From the NCBI RefSeq assembly GCF_007049795.1, contig NZ_SCFY01000013.1, positions 62,001 to 126,000 on the forward strand: 64,000 nt of DNA, written 5' to 3'. The notes beneath the pieces were generated by a model. That model did not search any database and was not told the DNA's origin. It saw only the letters and a list, made by a program, of their open reading frames with translations. The position numbers and the translations under genes were made by a program. Shown piece by piece: positions 16,931 through 25,256 of the stretch (positions are counted from its first letter, which is position 1; each line of letters opens with the position of its first letter). The stretch is from Ectopseudomonas mendocina (GTDB lineage: Bacteria > Pseudomonadota > Gammaproteobacteria > Pseudomonadales > Pseudomonadaceae).

Positions 16931-19339
16931 TTACCACTTGTAGTCGAGGCTGGCCATGACCCGGCGTGGGTCGCCGGCGTAGCAGTAGAAGCCGTCGCAG
17001 GTGGCCAGGTATTCCTTGTCGAACAGGTTGTTGGCGTTGAGCGACACGCTGGCGCCACGCAGGCTGGCATCGATCTGGCCAAGGTCGTAGCGCACCGCCG
17101 CGTCGTAGACGGTATAGGCGCTGCTGTGGCCGTCGGAAGGATCACGTACGAAGCCCATGCTACCGACAGAGATGTTGTCGGTGGAACCGACGAAGCGGGC
17201 GCCAAAGCCGACGCCGAAGCCCGCCAGCACACCCTGACTCCAGTCATAGTCGGCCCAGATCGACGCCTGATGCTCGGGGATCAGTGGCAGGGCGCGGTTC
17301 TTGTCGCGTGGATCGCCGACCTTGGTCATCTTGCTGTTGGTGTAGCTGTAGGAGGCGGTAAGGCTGAGGTTCTCGGTGATATTACCGGTGGCTTCCAACT
17401 CCAGGCCGCGGACTTCTACCTCGCTGACCGGCTCGGTGGCGCCGGCGATGTTGGTGGTCACGATGTTCTGCCGCGTGAGGTCATAGACCGCGGCGGTGAA
17501 CAGCATGTCGCTACCCGGCGGTTGATACTTGATACCCAGTTCGTACTGCTTGCCGGTGCTGGGTTTGAACGCCGCGCCGCCGTTGCCGCCCGCTTCGGCC
17601 TGGAAGGATTCGGCATAGGACACGTAGGGCGTGAAACCGGAGTCGAACACGTAGCTCAGCGCCGCATTGCCGCTGAATTGGCTGTCGCGACGGCTATCCT
17701 TGGCATCGTTGGCGTTGTGGAACACCGAATCGGTGTCCAGACGGTCCCATCGGCCACCGAGGGTCACGCGCCAGTTGTCCAGCGACATTTGGTCCTGAAG
17801 GTAAAGGCCTGTGTTACGACGCTTCTGGTTGTAGTCCTGGTAGGCCGTGTAGCTGACGCCGCTGAAATCCTGGCCGTAGATCGGGCGAATGATGTTGCTG
17901 CTGGGAGCAGAACCGTACAGCCAGCGGTAATCGGTATCCACGCGCAGGTAGTCGAGGCCCAGCAGCAGGGTGTGGCCGATGGCGCCAGTGCTGAAGTCTG
18001 CCTGGAAATTGTTGTCCACGGCGAAGTGGCTGATATTTTCGTCATACACGTTGGCGCCGCGCGCGACCGTACCGTCGTCAGCCACGGCGGTTGCCCAGCC
18101 CCCGGCCGTGATGATCTGGTTATCCAGTTCGAGCTTGCTGTAGCGCAGGTTCTGGTTGAATTGCCAGGTGTCGTTGATGCGGTGCTCGAAGGCGTAGCCC
18201 AGTGCGTAGAAGGTCTTGTCGTAGAACTCCCAGTCCGGGTCGCCGAGGTTCTTGTGGTAGTCGACCTTGCCGGCCGAGGTGCTCAGCTTGGTGCCTTGCA
18301 GCGGCAGGAACTGGCTGGTGCCGCCGGTATCGTCACGGTTGAACTGACCGAGGAAGGTGAGCTTGGTGGTGTCAGCGATCTTCCAGGTCAGGCTGGGCGC
18401 GAGGTTGAAGCGCTGGTCGTCGATATGCTCGACGGTGGTGCCGCTGTCCCGACCAGTACCGCTGAAGCGATAGAGGAAGCGGCCGTCGTCATCGATCTTG
18501 CCGGTGCTGTCGAAGCTGATCTGCTTGTGATTGTAGTTGCCGACCTGAACCTGCACTTCATGGCTGCTTTCAGCCTGTGGGCGGCGGCTGACGGCGTCCA
18601 CCAGACCGCCTGGTGGGGTCTGGCCATACACCGCCGAGGCCGGGCCGCGCAGCATGGCGACGCGCTCCAGGTTCCAGGTTTCCAGCTTGGCCATGGTGTA
18701 GCTGCCCTTGGGCAGCGGCAGGCCGTCGAGCATCTGGATCGGTTCGAAGCCGCGGATCTTCATCCAGTCGGCGCGGCTGTCGCTGCCGTAGCTGCTGGCG
18801 ATGACGCCCGGCATGTAGCGCACGGCGTCATCGAGGTTCTGCACCTTGCGGTCCTGCATCTGCTCGCGAGTGGCGACGGAGATCGAGCGTGGGGTTTCCA
18901 GCAGAGGCGTGTCGGTCTTGGTGCCGGTCGCGGTGCGGTTGGCCAGGTAACCACGGGTTGGGCCCCAGGCGGTCTCGGCGGCTTGTTCGCTGGCGGTCAC
19001 GGTGACGTCCGGCAGTGCCATTGCCGCTTCTGCGGCGGGGGCCAGGCTGTAGGCGCCGCCATTGCCGCTTTGCAACTGCAGGCCGGTGCCACGCAGCGCC
19101 TGATTGAGGGCTTCGATGGCTTCGTAGTCGCCGTTGACCGGTGCCGAGCTTTTGCCCGCGGTCAGGGCCGGGTCGATGCTCAGGGTCACGCCGGCCTGGC
19201 TGGCGATCTGGTTGAGCGTGGCCGCCAGGGGGCCGGCAGGCAGCTGATAGACCTCGGCGTGGGCCAGCCCGGCATGGCCGGCGAAGGCGATGGTCAGGGC
19301 CAGCAGCGTGTGGCGGAACGGGGCAGGGCGGAAGGGCAT
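16931..19339 (-). CDS. TonB-dependent siderophore receptor with N-terminal signalling domain
   Basis: 802-residue outer-membrane receptor. Signal peptide ends near AGLAHA (28). A STN (secretin/TonB short N-terminal) domain follows at about 29-105 (VYQLPAGPLAATLNQIASQA), as in receptors that signal to FecR. The TonB-box/plug zone begins near 112 (LPDVTVTAS), plug to about 270 (RGPASAVYGQTPPGGLVD), and the rest is the barrel, ending with the aromatic SLDYKW. It lies downstream of fecR and the sigma gene on the same strand, so it is the likely receptor of this cell-surface signalling trio. The ferric-siderophore substrate cannot be read from sequence. Confidence 0.92.
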   Translation of the reverse strand: MPFRPAPFRHTLLALTIAFAGHAGLAHAEVYQLPAGPLAATLNQIASQAGVTLSIDPALTAGKSSAPVNGDYEAIEALNQALRGTGLQLQSGNGGAYSLAPAAEAAMALPDVTVTASEQAAETAWGPTRGYLANRTATGTKTDTPLLETPRSISVATREQMQDRKVQNLDDAVRYMPGVIASSYGSDSRADWMKIRGFEPIQMLDGLPLPKGSYTMAKLETWNLERVAMLRGPASAVYGQTPPGGLVDAVSRRPQAESSHEVQVQVGNYNHKQISFDSTGKIDDDGRFLYRFSGTGRDSGTTVEHIDDQRFNLAPSLTWKIADTTKLTFLGQFNRDDTGGTSQFLPLQGTKLSTSAGKVDYHKNLGDPDWEFYDKTFYALGYAFEHRINDTWQFNQNLRYSKLELDNQIITAGGWATAVADDGTVARGANVYDENISHFAVDNNFQADFSTGAIGHTLLLGLDYLRVDTDYRWLYGSAPSSNIIRPIYGQDFSGVSYTAYQDYNQKRRNTGLYLQDQMSLDNWRVTLGGRWDRLDTDSVFHNANDAKDSRRDSQFSGNAALSYVFDSGFTPYVSYAESFQAEAGGNGGAAFKPSTGKQYELGIKYQPPGSDMLFTAAVYDLTRQNIVTTNIAGATEPVSEVEVRGLELEATGNITENLSLTASYSYTNSKMTKVGDPRDKNRALPLIPEHQASIWADYDWSQGVLAGFGVGFGARFVGSTDNISVGSMGFVRDPSDGHSSAYTVYDAAVRYDLGQIDASLRGASVSLNANNLFDKEYLATCDGFYCYAGDPRRVMASLDYKW

Positions 19340-19419
19340 TGCGAACGTCTCCTAAGAGTTAATGTATCTCAATGCCCTTTTGCCGAAGCAGGAAGTAAAA
19401 GTGACAGGGGCGGGGAAAA

Positions 19420-20379
19420 TTATTTTTCCGCCGGTAGCACGCGGGTCCACCAGGGGCTCAGTTGCTCGGTGCGCACCGGCAGGCTCAGTGCTACAGTGGC
19501 CAGTGCCTTGTCGCTGTCGTGCAACGGGAAGCTGCCGCTGATGCGCAGATCGGCCAGGCTCGGATCGAGGCTCAGGTAACCGCTGCTGTATTCGCCGAGC
19601 TTATCGATCAGACGCTGTAGGGGCAGGTTGTCCGCCACCAGCATGCCGCGGCTCCAGGCGTCGGCACCGATGGGGGCAGGGTGGCTTGCGCTGAGGTGCT
19701 GGCTGTCCATGCGCACCTGTTCGCCGCTGTGGATGATGCGTTCCTGTGAACCGGCCAGCGGCCTGGCGGCGACTGCCGACTGCAACACGATCAGCTCGGT
19801 CGCGGCGCCTTCACGCCGTACCAGAAAGCGCGTACCCAGCGCACGCAAGCGTCCCTGCTCCGTCTCGACGATGAAGGGACGACTATCGCCCTTTGCGGTC
19901 TGAATCAGAATTTCGCCGCTGTGCAGGTGCAGGCGCCGTTCGTTGTCGTCGAATTCGATATCCAGCGCACTGCGGCTGTTGAGGCGCACCTGGCTGCGGT
20001 CGGCGAGCAGCAGGTCACGCTGTTCTCCACTGGCGGTATGGTAGTCGGCGAGGTAGTCGCCCAGTGGGCGCTGCTGAGCCATCAGCACCAGTGTTACACC
20101 TGCTGCCAGCAGCAGGCTCAGGGCGCTGCCGCCAATACGGCGCAGGCTGCGGCGACGGCTGACGCTGCTCTGCAACAGGGCGCGTCGCGCCATCGGCGCG
20201 CTGGCGGCAGAAAGCTGCTGGTCGATACCGCCCAGGCGTTGCCAGACCAGGCCATGCTCCGGGTTAGCGGCCAGCCAGTCGGCGAAGTCATGGCGTTGCT
20301 GCTCGCTGGCTTCGCCAGAGTCCAGGCACAGCTGCCAGGCGATGGCCTCATCGAGCACACGAGCCGAGACCTGGCTCAT
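19420..20379 (-). CDS. FecR-family anti-sigma regulator
   Basis: 319 residues from MSQVSARVLDEAIAWQLCLD. It has the N-terminal FecR/DUF4880 cytoplasmic part with FADWLAANPEHGLVWQRL, one membrane helix near residues 95-112 (LSLLLAAGVTLVLMA), then the periplasmic FecR domain (HTASGEQRDLLLADRSQVRL to about 320). It would pass the signal of the occupied receptor to the sigma factor. It overlaps the sigma gene by ATGA and precedes the receptor gene by about 80 bases. Confidence 0.92.
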   Translation of the reverse strand: MSQVSARVLDEAIAWQLCLDSGEASEQQRHDFADWLAANPEHGLVWQRLGGIDQQLSAASAPMARRALLQSSVSRRRSLRRIGGSALSLLLAAGVTLVLMAQQRPLGDYLADYHTASGEQRDLLLADRSQVRLNSRSALDIEFDDNERRLHLHSGEILIQTAKGDSRPFIVETEQGRLRALGTRFLVRREGAATELIVLQSAVAARPLAGSQERIIHSGEQVRMDSQHLSASHPAPIGADAWSRGMLVADNLPLQRLIDKLGEYSSGYLSLDPSLADLRISGSFPLHDSDKALATVALSLPVRTEQLSPWWTRVLPAEK

Positions 20380-20894
20380 TGCGGCGCTCCGTAAAGCGCG
20401 ACGTAGCACTGGCGCAGGCCCTGGGCGAGGTACTGGCGCACGCGGGACGGCGACACACCAAGCCGCTCGGCGATCTCGGCGTGGCCTAGGCCATCCAGGC
20501 GGTTATAGAGAAACGCTGCGCGTGCCTTGCTCGATAGCTGGCCGAGCAAGCGGTCAATTTCGGTCAGTTGCTCCAATGCCAGGGCCTGTTCTTCCGGGCT
20601 GGGCTGCACTGCTTCTGGAGCCTGCGCGAGCGCTTCCAGGTAGGCGCGCTCCAGCGCGTTGCGGCGGAACTGGTCGACCAGCAGTCCCTTGGCGATGGTG
20701 GTGAGCAAGGCTCTGGGTTCGCGCGGGTTATGCAGTTCAGCGCGGCCGAGCAGGCGGACGAAGGTGTCCTGGCTCAGGTCTTCAGCGCGCTGCGCGCAAT
20801 TCAGGCTTTTGCGCAGCCAGCCGAACAGCCAATCACGGTGATCGCGATAAAGCATACCGACCAGCTGTTGGTTGCTGGAATCCTGAACCGACAC
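20376..20894 (-). CDS. ECF sigma factor, FecI type
   Basis: 172 residues from the GTG at 20894 (VSVQDSSNQQLVGMLYRDH), which has GAGG five bases upstream; a GTG two codons earlier abuts the same site and is less likely. Region 2 (DWLFGWLRKSLNCAQRAEDL, QDTFVRLL) and region 4 (AFLYNRLDGLGHAEIAERLG, SPSRVRQYLAQGL) are intact. It heads the sigma-fecR-receptor operon and would direct transcription of the receptor gene when ferric siderophore binds. A Fur-like sequence sits 30 bases upstream. Confidence 0.93.
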   Translation of the reverse strand: MSVQDSSNQQLVGMLYRDHRDWLFGWLRKSLNCAQRAEDLSQDTFVRLLGRAELHNPREPRALLTTIAKGLLVDQFRRNALERAYLEALAQAPEAVQPSPEEQALALEQLTEIDRLLGQLSSKARAAFLYNRLDGLGHAEIAERLGVSPSRVRQYLAQGLRQCYVALYGAPQ

Positions 20895-20922
20895 GCGCAC
20901 CTCGCGAGATCTAAGTTAAGGT

Positions 20923-20941
20923 GATAATGATTCGCATATGA
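20923..20941. promoter_or_regulatory. Putative Fur box upstream of the ECF sigma gene
   Basis: GATAATGATTCGCATATGA matches the 19-bp Fur consensus at 12 positions, with the first nine (GATAATGAT) perfect. Its place just upstream of a FecI-type sigma gene fits iron repression. Confidence 0.65.
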
Positions 20942-21024
20942 TTGCAGAGGTCGTGTCAGGGTGCAATCACGCGTTGGCGTGGCATGACCGGTGGTGCGGG
21001 GGAATGGAAAGGCAGGCTGAATCG

Positions 21025-21079
21025 GTAGGAGCGAGCTTTGCTCGCGAACAAGAGGGTTCGCGAGCATAGTTCGTCCTAC
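21025..21079. repeat. 55-bp REP-like inverted repeat (GTAGGAGCGAGC family)
   Basis: Arms begin GTAGGAGCGAGCTTTGCTCG and end ATAGTTCGTCCTAC. Same length and layout as the copy at 54294-54348. It lies between the marR gene and the sigma operon. Confidence 0.88.
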
Positions 21080-21101
21080 GGGGGGCTTGTGACGACGATG
21101 C

Positions 21102-21623
21102 TCAGGTGCGTTCCTGGCGGCTGCGTGCCAGAGCGTGATTGACGGCCAGCCAGCCTTGCACGGCCTCTTCGCCCATTTCGCCGAATACGCGTTGCAGCAG
21201 GCGCGCCTGCTCGCGGCGCAGTGCCTGTTCCAGCTTGGCGCCCTCGGCAGTGAAACCCAGCACACGCTTGCGCTTGTCGTCCGCGGCAGCTTCGCTCTGC
21301 ACCAGGTCCATCTCGATCAACTGGCGCAACGGCATGTTCAGCGCCTGTTTGCTCACCCCCAGGTAACCCAGCAGCTCGGTCATGTTCAGGCCCGGGTACT
21401 TGGCGATGAAGAACAGAATGCGGTGGTGCACGCGTGACAACCCGCGCTTGGCCAGCATTTCGTCCGGCTTGGCGGTGAAAGCCTGATAGCCGAAGAAGAA
21501 AGCCTCCATGGCGGCCTGCTGAGCTGCGCCGTTCTTGATCAGCTGCGCGCCGTGACGGCCGGCCTGCGTGCCCTCGGCGGGCGACGTCAAAAATTTCTCG
21601 GAGAAATTTTTTAGGTCAGTCAT
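21102..21623 (-). CDS. MarR-family transcriptional regulator
   Basis: 173 residues. The winged helix is at about 65-130: GLSRVHHRILFFIAKYPGLN, MTELLGYLGVSKQALNMPLR (recognition helix), then a wing with DDKRKRVLGFT. It has an N-terminal extension of roughly 35 residues relative to compact MarR proteins. It is divergent from the aminotransferase gene, 83 bases away, whose expression it may control. Confidence 0.85.
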   Translation of the reverse strand: MTDLKNFSEKFLTSPAEGTQAGRHGAQLIKNGAAQQAAMEAFFFGYQAFTAKPDEMLAKRGLSRVHHRILFFIAKYPGLNMTELLGYLGVSKQALNMPLRQLIEMDLVQSEAAADDKRKRVLGFTAEGAKLEQALRREQARLLQRVFGEMGEEAVQGWLAVNHALARSRQERT

Positions 21624-21706
21624 ATTGACGTATCTCTGGTTGGAGGCGTAGTTTCGGTCAAGCAGTTTGACTTAATTCCAATAACTTTTGCACCCCAGGA
21701 CATTCC

Positions 21707-22873
21707 ATGGCCTTCTCCGAACGCATCGCCCGCCTGAAAAGCTCCCTGATTCGTGAAATTCTTGCCGCGGCGCAGCGTCCGGAAGTGATGTCGTTCGCTG
21801 GCGGTCTGCCGGCCGAACCGATGCTGCCAAAGGTGGACTGGGCCGAGATGCCGGCGAGCATGGGTCAGTACGGTATGAGCGAAGGCGAGCCAGCCCTGCG
21901 TGAGGCCATCGCTGCCGAGGCGCGGGCGCTGGGCGTGCCTTGCGATGCCAGCCAGGTGCTGATCGTCAGCGGCTCGCAGCAGACACTGGACCTGGCCTCC
22001 AAGCTGTTCATCGATCCGGGCACCGAAGTACTGCTCGAAGCGCCGACCTACCTGGCGGCCCTGCAGGCTTTCCAGCTGTTCGGCGCCGACTGCATCAGCG
22101 TGCCACAGGAGGCTGACGGTCCTGAGCTGGCGGCACTGCGTCAACGCCTGGAGAACCATAAGCCGGCTTTCGCCTACCTGATCCCGACTTTCCAGAACCC
22201 GTCCGGCACCCGTTACAGCGAAGCCAAGCGTGAAGCCGTGGCGGCCCTGCTCGACGAGTTCGGCGTGACCCTGGTCGAGGACGAGCCGTACCGCGAGCTG
22301 GTGTTCGATGCCGGCAGCGCCACGCCCATCGTCAGCCGTCTGAAACAGGCCAGCTGGATCTACACCGGTACCGTGTCCAAGACTCTGCTGCCGGGCTTGC
22401 GTGTCGGTTACCTGATCGCCACCAAGGACCTGTATCCGCATCTGCTGCGCCTGAAGCAGTCGGCCGATCTGCACACTAACCGCATCGGTCAGTGGCAGGC
22501 GCTACAGTGGTTGGGCAGCGATCAGTACCGCGGTCACCTGGCCGAGTTGCGTGATTTCTACCGTATTCGCCGTGACGCCATGCAGGCGCAGTTGCTGGAG
22601 CATTTCGGCGACCTGGCCGATTGGGAAATTCCGCAGGGCGGTCTGTTCTTCTGGCTGACCCTGAAGCAGCCGCTCGATACCCGCACGCTGCTCGATGCGG
22701 CGCTGGCGCAGAACGTCGCCTTCATGCCGGGCGAGCCGTTCTTCATCGACCCGGATGCCAACCCAGGCCACCTGCGACTGAACTTCAGCCACGTGGCGCC
22801 GGAGCGCCTGGGCGAAGGGCTGCGCCGGTTGGCGGCGGTGATTCGTGATGCGCAGGGCGCAGCAGCGGTTTGA
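21707..22873 (+). CDS. PLP-dependent aminotransferase, class I/II
   Basis: 388 residues, fold type I. The N-terminal MSFAGGLPAEPMLP and GQYGMSEGEPALREAIA, the PTFQNPSGTRYS segment, Asp-Glu in VEDEPYRELVF, and the PLP lysine in TGTVSKTLLPGLRVGY (about residue 226) are the signature of the LysN/alpha-aminoadipate and MocR-like aminotransferase group. There is no DNA-binding domain, so it is an enzyme and not a MocR regulator. A GST gene follows after 48 bases, and a MarR regulator is divergent upstream. Substrate unknown. Confidence 0.88.
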   Translation: MAFSERIARLKSSLIREILAAAQRPEVMSFAGGLPAEPMLPKVDWAEMPASMGQYGMSEGEPALREAIAAEARALGVPCDASQVLIVSGSQQTLDLASKLFIDPGTEVLLEAPTYLAALQAFQLFGADCISVPQEADGPELAALRQRLENHKPAFAYLIPTFQNPSGTRYSEAKREAVAALLDEFGVTLVEDEPYRELVFDAGSATPIVSRLKQASWIYTGTVSKTLLPGLRVGYLIATKDLYPHLLRLKQSADLHTNRIGQWQALQWLGSDQYRGHLAELRDFYRIRRDAMQAQLLEHFGDLADWEIPQGGLFFWLTLKQPLDTRTLLDAALAQNVAFMPGEPFFIDPDANPGHLRLNFSHVAPERLGEGLRRLAAVIRDAQGAAAV

Positions 22874-22921
22874 TTTTGAGGCGGCGAGCTTGCCGCGAGG
22901 ATTGATAGGGAGAGCAACGCG

Positions 22922-23524
22922 ATGTTCAAGGTCTACGGCGATTACCGTTCGGGCAACTGCTACAAGGTCAAGCTGATGCTGCATCTGCTGGGCAAGGAGT
23001 ACCAGTGGATTGACGTCGATATCCTCAAGGGCGATACGCAGAGCGAAGCCTTTCTGGTCAAGAACCCCAACGGCAAGATTCCTGTGCTGGAACTGGACGA
23101 CGGCACCTGCTTGTGGGAGTCCAACGCCATCCTCAACTTCCTCGCCGATGGCAGCGAGTTCCTGCCGACCGAACCGCGCTTGCGCACCCAGGTGCTGCAG
23201 TGGCAGTTCTTCGAGCAATACAGTCACGAACCGTATGTCGCGGTGGCGCGGTTCATCCAGCTTTACCAGGGGATGCCCGAAGAGCGCCGCGAGGAGCACG
23301 CGCGCTGCCTGAAGCTCGGTTACAAGGCCCTGAAGGTGATGGAGAAACAACTCGAGCGCACGCCTTATCTGGTCGGTGAGCAGTATTCCATCGCCGATAT
23401 CGCGCTGTATGCCTACACCCATGTGGCCGACGAAGGCGGTTTCAGTCTCGAGGCCTTCCCGGCGGTCCGCGCCTGGCTCGAGCGTGTCGCCAGTCATCCG
23501 CGCCACGTGACCATGTGCGGCTGA
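22922..23524 (+). CDS. Glutathione S-transferase family protein
   Basis: 200 residues. An N-terminal thioredoxin-like domain (FKVYGDYRSGNCYKVKLMLH, residues 1-80, with NPNGKIPVLELDDG and the WESNAIL glutathione-gamma-Glu site) is followed by an all-helical C-terminal domain (about 90-200, with the YSIADIALYAYTHVADEGGF N-capping region). It is complete. It is probably transcribed with the upstream aminotransferase. Electrophile substrate unknown. Confidence 0.9.
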   Translation: MFKVYGDYRSGNCYKVKLMLHLLGKEYQWIDVDILKGDTQSEAFLVKNPNGKIPVLELDDGTCLWESNAILNFLADGSEFLPTEPRLRTQVLQWQFFEQYSHEPYVAVARFIQLYQGMPEERREEHARCLKLGYKALKVMEKQLERTPYLVGEQYSIADIALYAYTHVADEGGFSLEAFPAVRAWLERVASHPRHVTMCG

Positions 23525-23579
23525 GCTGCCTGGGCAAGCCTCGACTAAAGCTTGGCGGTAGTCCTGCGAGGGAGCTGCC

Positions 23580-23738
23580 ATGTCGAAAGGAAATCGCAAA
23601 CTGGGGTTAGGATCGCTGACCGCTCTGGTGGTGGGGCAGGTGCTGTTCAGTGGCTACGAGTGGCTGATCTTTGCTGCGGTGCTGGTGACGGCGCTACTGG
23701 CCGGGTATGGGCTGTACGGCGGCCACCTGAGCTTGTGA
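23580..23738 (+). CDS. Small hydrophobic protein (52 residues)
   Basis: ATG with GAGGGAG six bases upstream. The 52 residues have a basic start (MSKGNRKLGLG) and two hydrophobic stretches (SLTALVVGQVLF and WLIFAAVLVTALLAGYGLY). It looks like a genuine small inner-membrane protein. I do not recognise a family. It lies just before two copper-type periplasmic genes, but a link is only positional. Confidence 0.6.
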   Translation: MSKGNRKLGLGSLTALVVGQVLFSGYEWLIFAAVLVTALLAGYGLYGGHLSL

Positions 23739-23808
23739 ACGGGCTTGGAGGATCGCCACTCGAGGTGGATAATCGACGCCTGCAATCCAACTGGTAACTG
23801 GCTTACCC

Positions 23809-24171
23809 ATGCGCAAACGGCTGCGTACCGCTCTAGTCTGCCTCCTGATGCTGGCCTTGCCGATGCAGGCGATGGCCGCATTCGGCATGCAGCTTTGCCA
23901 GCAGGTGCACCGTAGCGCCACCGTGCATGTGATGTCCGAGCATGGTCAGCGGCATGCTGCGATCAAGCCAGCGGCCGACGGCCAGCATCACCCGGCGAAA
24001 GCCGCCTCCTGCAGCCTCTGCGCGTTCTGCGTCAGTGCGGTGGTGTTCACCCAGCCCCTCGTCCAGGCTGATGAGGCGCGGCGTGCCGAGCCACCTCCGG
24101 CGCTGAGCCCGCGCCTGGTGTCCATCGTGGCGGATACGCCCGAACGCCCACACCGTCCGACCTTCTCCTGA
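23809..24171 (+). CDS. DUF2946-like secreted protein, His/Cys-rich
   Basis: 120 residues. A signal peptide ends at about MQAMA (24). The mature part is rich in His and Cys (QLCQQVHRSATVHVMSEHGQ, HHPAKAASCSLCAFCVS) with a CSLCAFC cluster typical of DUF2946 proteins, which usually sit in copper-related loci. The next gene encodes a cupredoxin, supporting a metal-handling role. Function otherwise unknown. Confidence 0.72.
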   Translation: MRKRLRTALVCLLMLALPMQAMAAFGMQLCQQVHRSATVHVMSEHGQRHAAIKPAADGQHHPAKAASCSLCAFCVSAVVFTQPLVQADEARRAEPPPALSPRLVSIVADTPERPHRPTFS

Positions 24172-24267
24172 TCGAACACCTTTCAACCACGGCCTCAGGC
24201 CGGCTGCAACAGCCGGTACGCCGCGCGCTCTTGCGCGTGAACGTTACCAACGATTGGAGATGCACAG

Positions 24268-24777
24268 ATGAAGCGGCGTATCAGCCCCTTGCCGGCCCTG
24301 CTTGTCGCTGCGCTTTTGCCTGCACTGCCGGCGCAGGCCCATGAAGACAGTCACGCCGGGCATGGCGACATGCAGATGATGGATCACGGGCCAGCGCAGA
24401 AACCCTGGGGCATCGCCGGGCAGGCCGACAAGGTCGATCGCACTGTGGAGATTCGCATGGGCGACAGCATGCGTTTCACCCCGGAGCGGTTGCAGGTCAG
24501 GCAGGGCGAGACCATCCGCTTCGTCCATCACAACGATGGCAAGCTGATGCACGAGTTCGTGCTAGGGACGCGGCAGACGCTGGATGAACATGCCGCCGAA
24601 ATGCTCAGGGCGCCGGGCATGGCGCATGGTGAGGCGTATATGGCGCATGTTGCGCCCGAGGCGCAGGGCGAGATGATCTGGACGTTCAACCGAGCCGGCG
24701 AATTCGAGTTCGCCTGTCTGATCGCCGGGCATTACCAGGCCGGTATGCGCGGCAGCATCGAGGTGCTGGCTAACTAA
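24268..24777 (+). CDS. Periplasmic cupredoxin (plastocyanin/azurin-like) protein
   Basis: 169 residues. Signal peptide to ALPAQA (25). A His/Met-rich linker follows (HEDSHAGHGDMQMMDHG), then a cupredoxin fold whose type 1 copper ligands can be placed: His in LMHEFVLG, Cys in EFACLIAGH, His in AGHY and Met in AGMRG. Such proteins (CopI-type) protect the periplasm from copper. It follows the DUF2946 gene by 97 bases and ends at a hairpin. Confidence 0.87.
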   Translation: MKRRISPLPALLVAALLPALPAQAHEDSHAGHGDMQMMDHGPAQKPWGIAGQADKVDRTVEIRMGDSMRFTPERLQVRQGETIRFVHHNDGKLMHEFVLGTRQTLDEHAAEMLRAPGMAHGEAYMAHVAPEAQGEMIWTFNRAGEFEFACLIAGHYQAGMRGSIEVLAN

Positions 24778-24804
24778 CCAACTAAGGCGGGAAGGGTAGG
24801 GGAA

Positions 24805-24831
24805 GGCCGCGATCCAGAGGGGATCGCGGCC
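24805..24831. terminator. Hairpin between convergent cupredoxin and HU genes
   Basis: GGCCGCGATCC / GGATCGCGGCC, a perfect 11-bp stem with a 5-base loop. It lacks a U-tract on the plus side, so it may work as a weak or bidirectional terminator. Confidence 0.68.
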
Positions 24832-24841
24832 GCACTCTGAA

Positions 24842-25120
24842 TCAGTTCAGAGCGTCGGTCAGGGCCTTGGCAGGCACCAGCTTGACCACTTTCTTGGCAG
24901 CGATTTCGATGCTCTTGCCGGTCTGCGGGTTACGGCCAGTACGGGCCGGGCGCTCGCTCACCTTCAGCTTGCCGATGCCTGGCAGGGTGATCTCACCGTC
25001 GTTTTCCAGCGCGTCGCCGACAATTTCGCCCAGCTGATCGATCAGGGTGCGGACAGTGGCTTTGGGCAGGGAAACGGCCTCGGCCAGGTCGCTGATCAGT
25101 TGGTCTTTGGTGATTGCCAT
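24842..25120 (-). CDS. HU-family DNA-binding protein
   Basis: 92 residues from MAITKDQLISDLAEAVSLPK; a longer frame runs far upstream without family similarity. The DNA-binding beta arm is intact (GKLKVSERPARTGRNPQTGK) with the intercalating RNPQTG tip. It bends and compacts DNA, probably as a homodimer or with another HU subunit. A monocistronic gene. Confidence 0.94.
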   Translation of the reverse strand: MAITKDQLISDLAEAVSLPKATVRTLIDQLGEIVGDALENDGEITLPGIGKLKVSERPARTGRNPQTGKSIEIAAKKVVKLVPAKALTDALN

Positions 25121-25256
25121 GATGTAACTCCGTTTGCAGGTGAGAGGTTCGGCTTGGCAGACATGAAGCCGCACAGCCGAAAACGTGGGAAAGCTAGCAC
25201 AAAAGGGATGGCTCGGCAGCGCCTGACAGACTTTACCGATAGGGCTTAGTGTCGCA

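Noticed and set aside
17126-19579. A very long open frame on the plus strand opposite the TonB receptor
   Set aside because: It is an antisense shadow of a GC-rich gene: no ribosome-binding site, low-complexity Val/Ala/Gly/Asp content and no family. The receptor on the minus strand has a full domain set.
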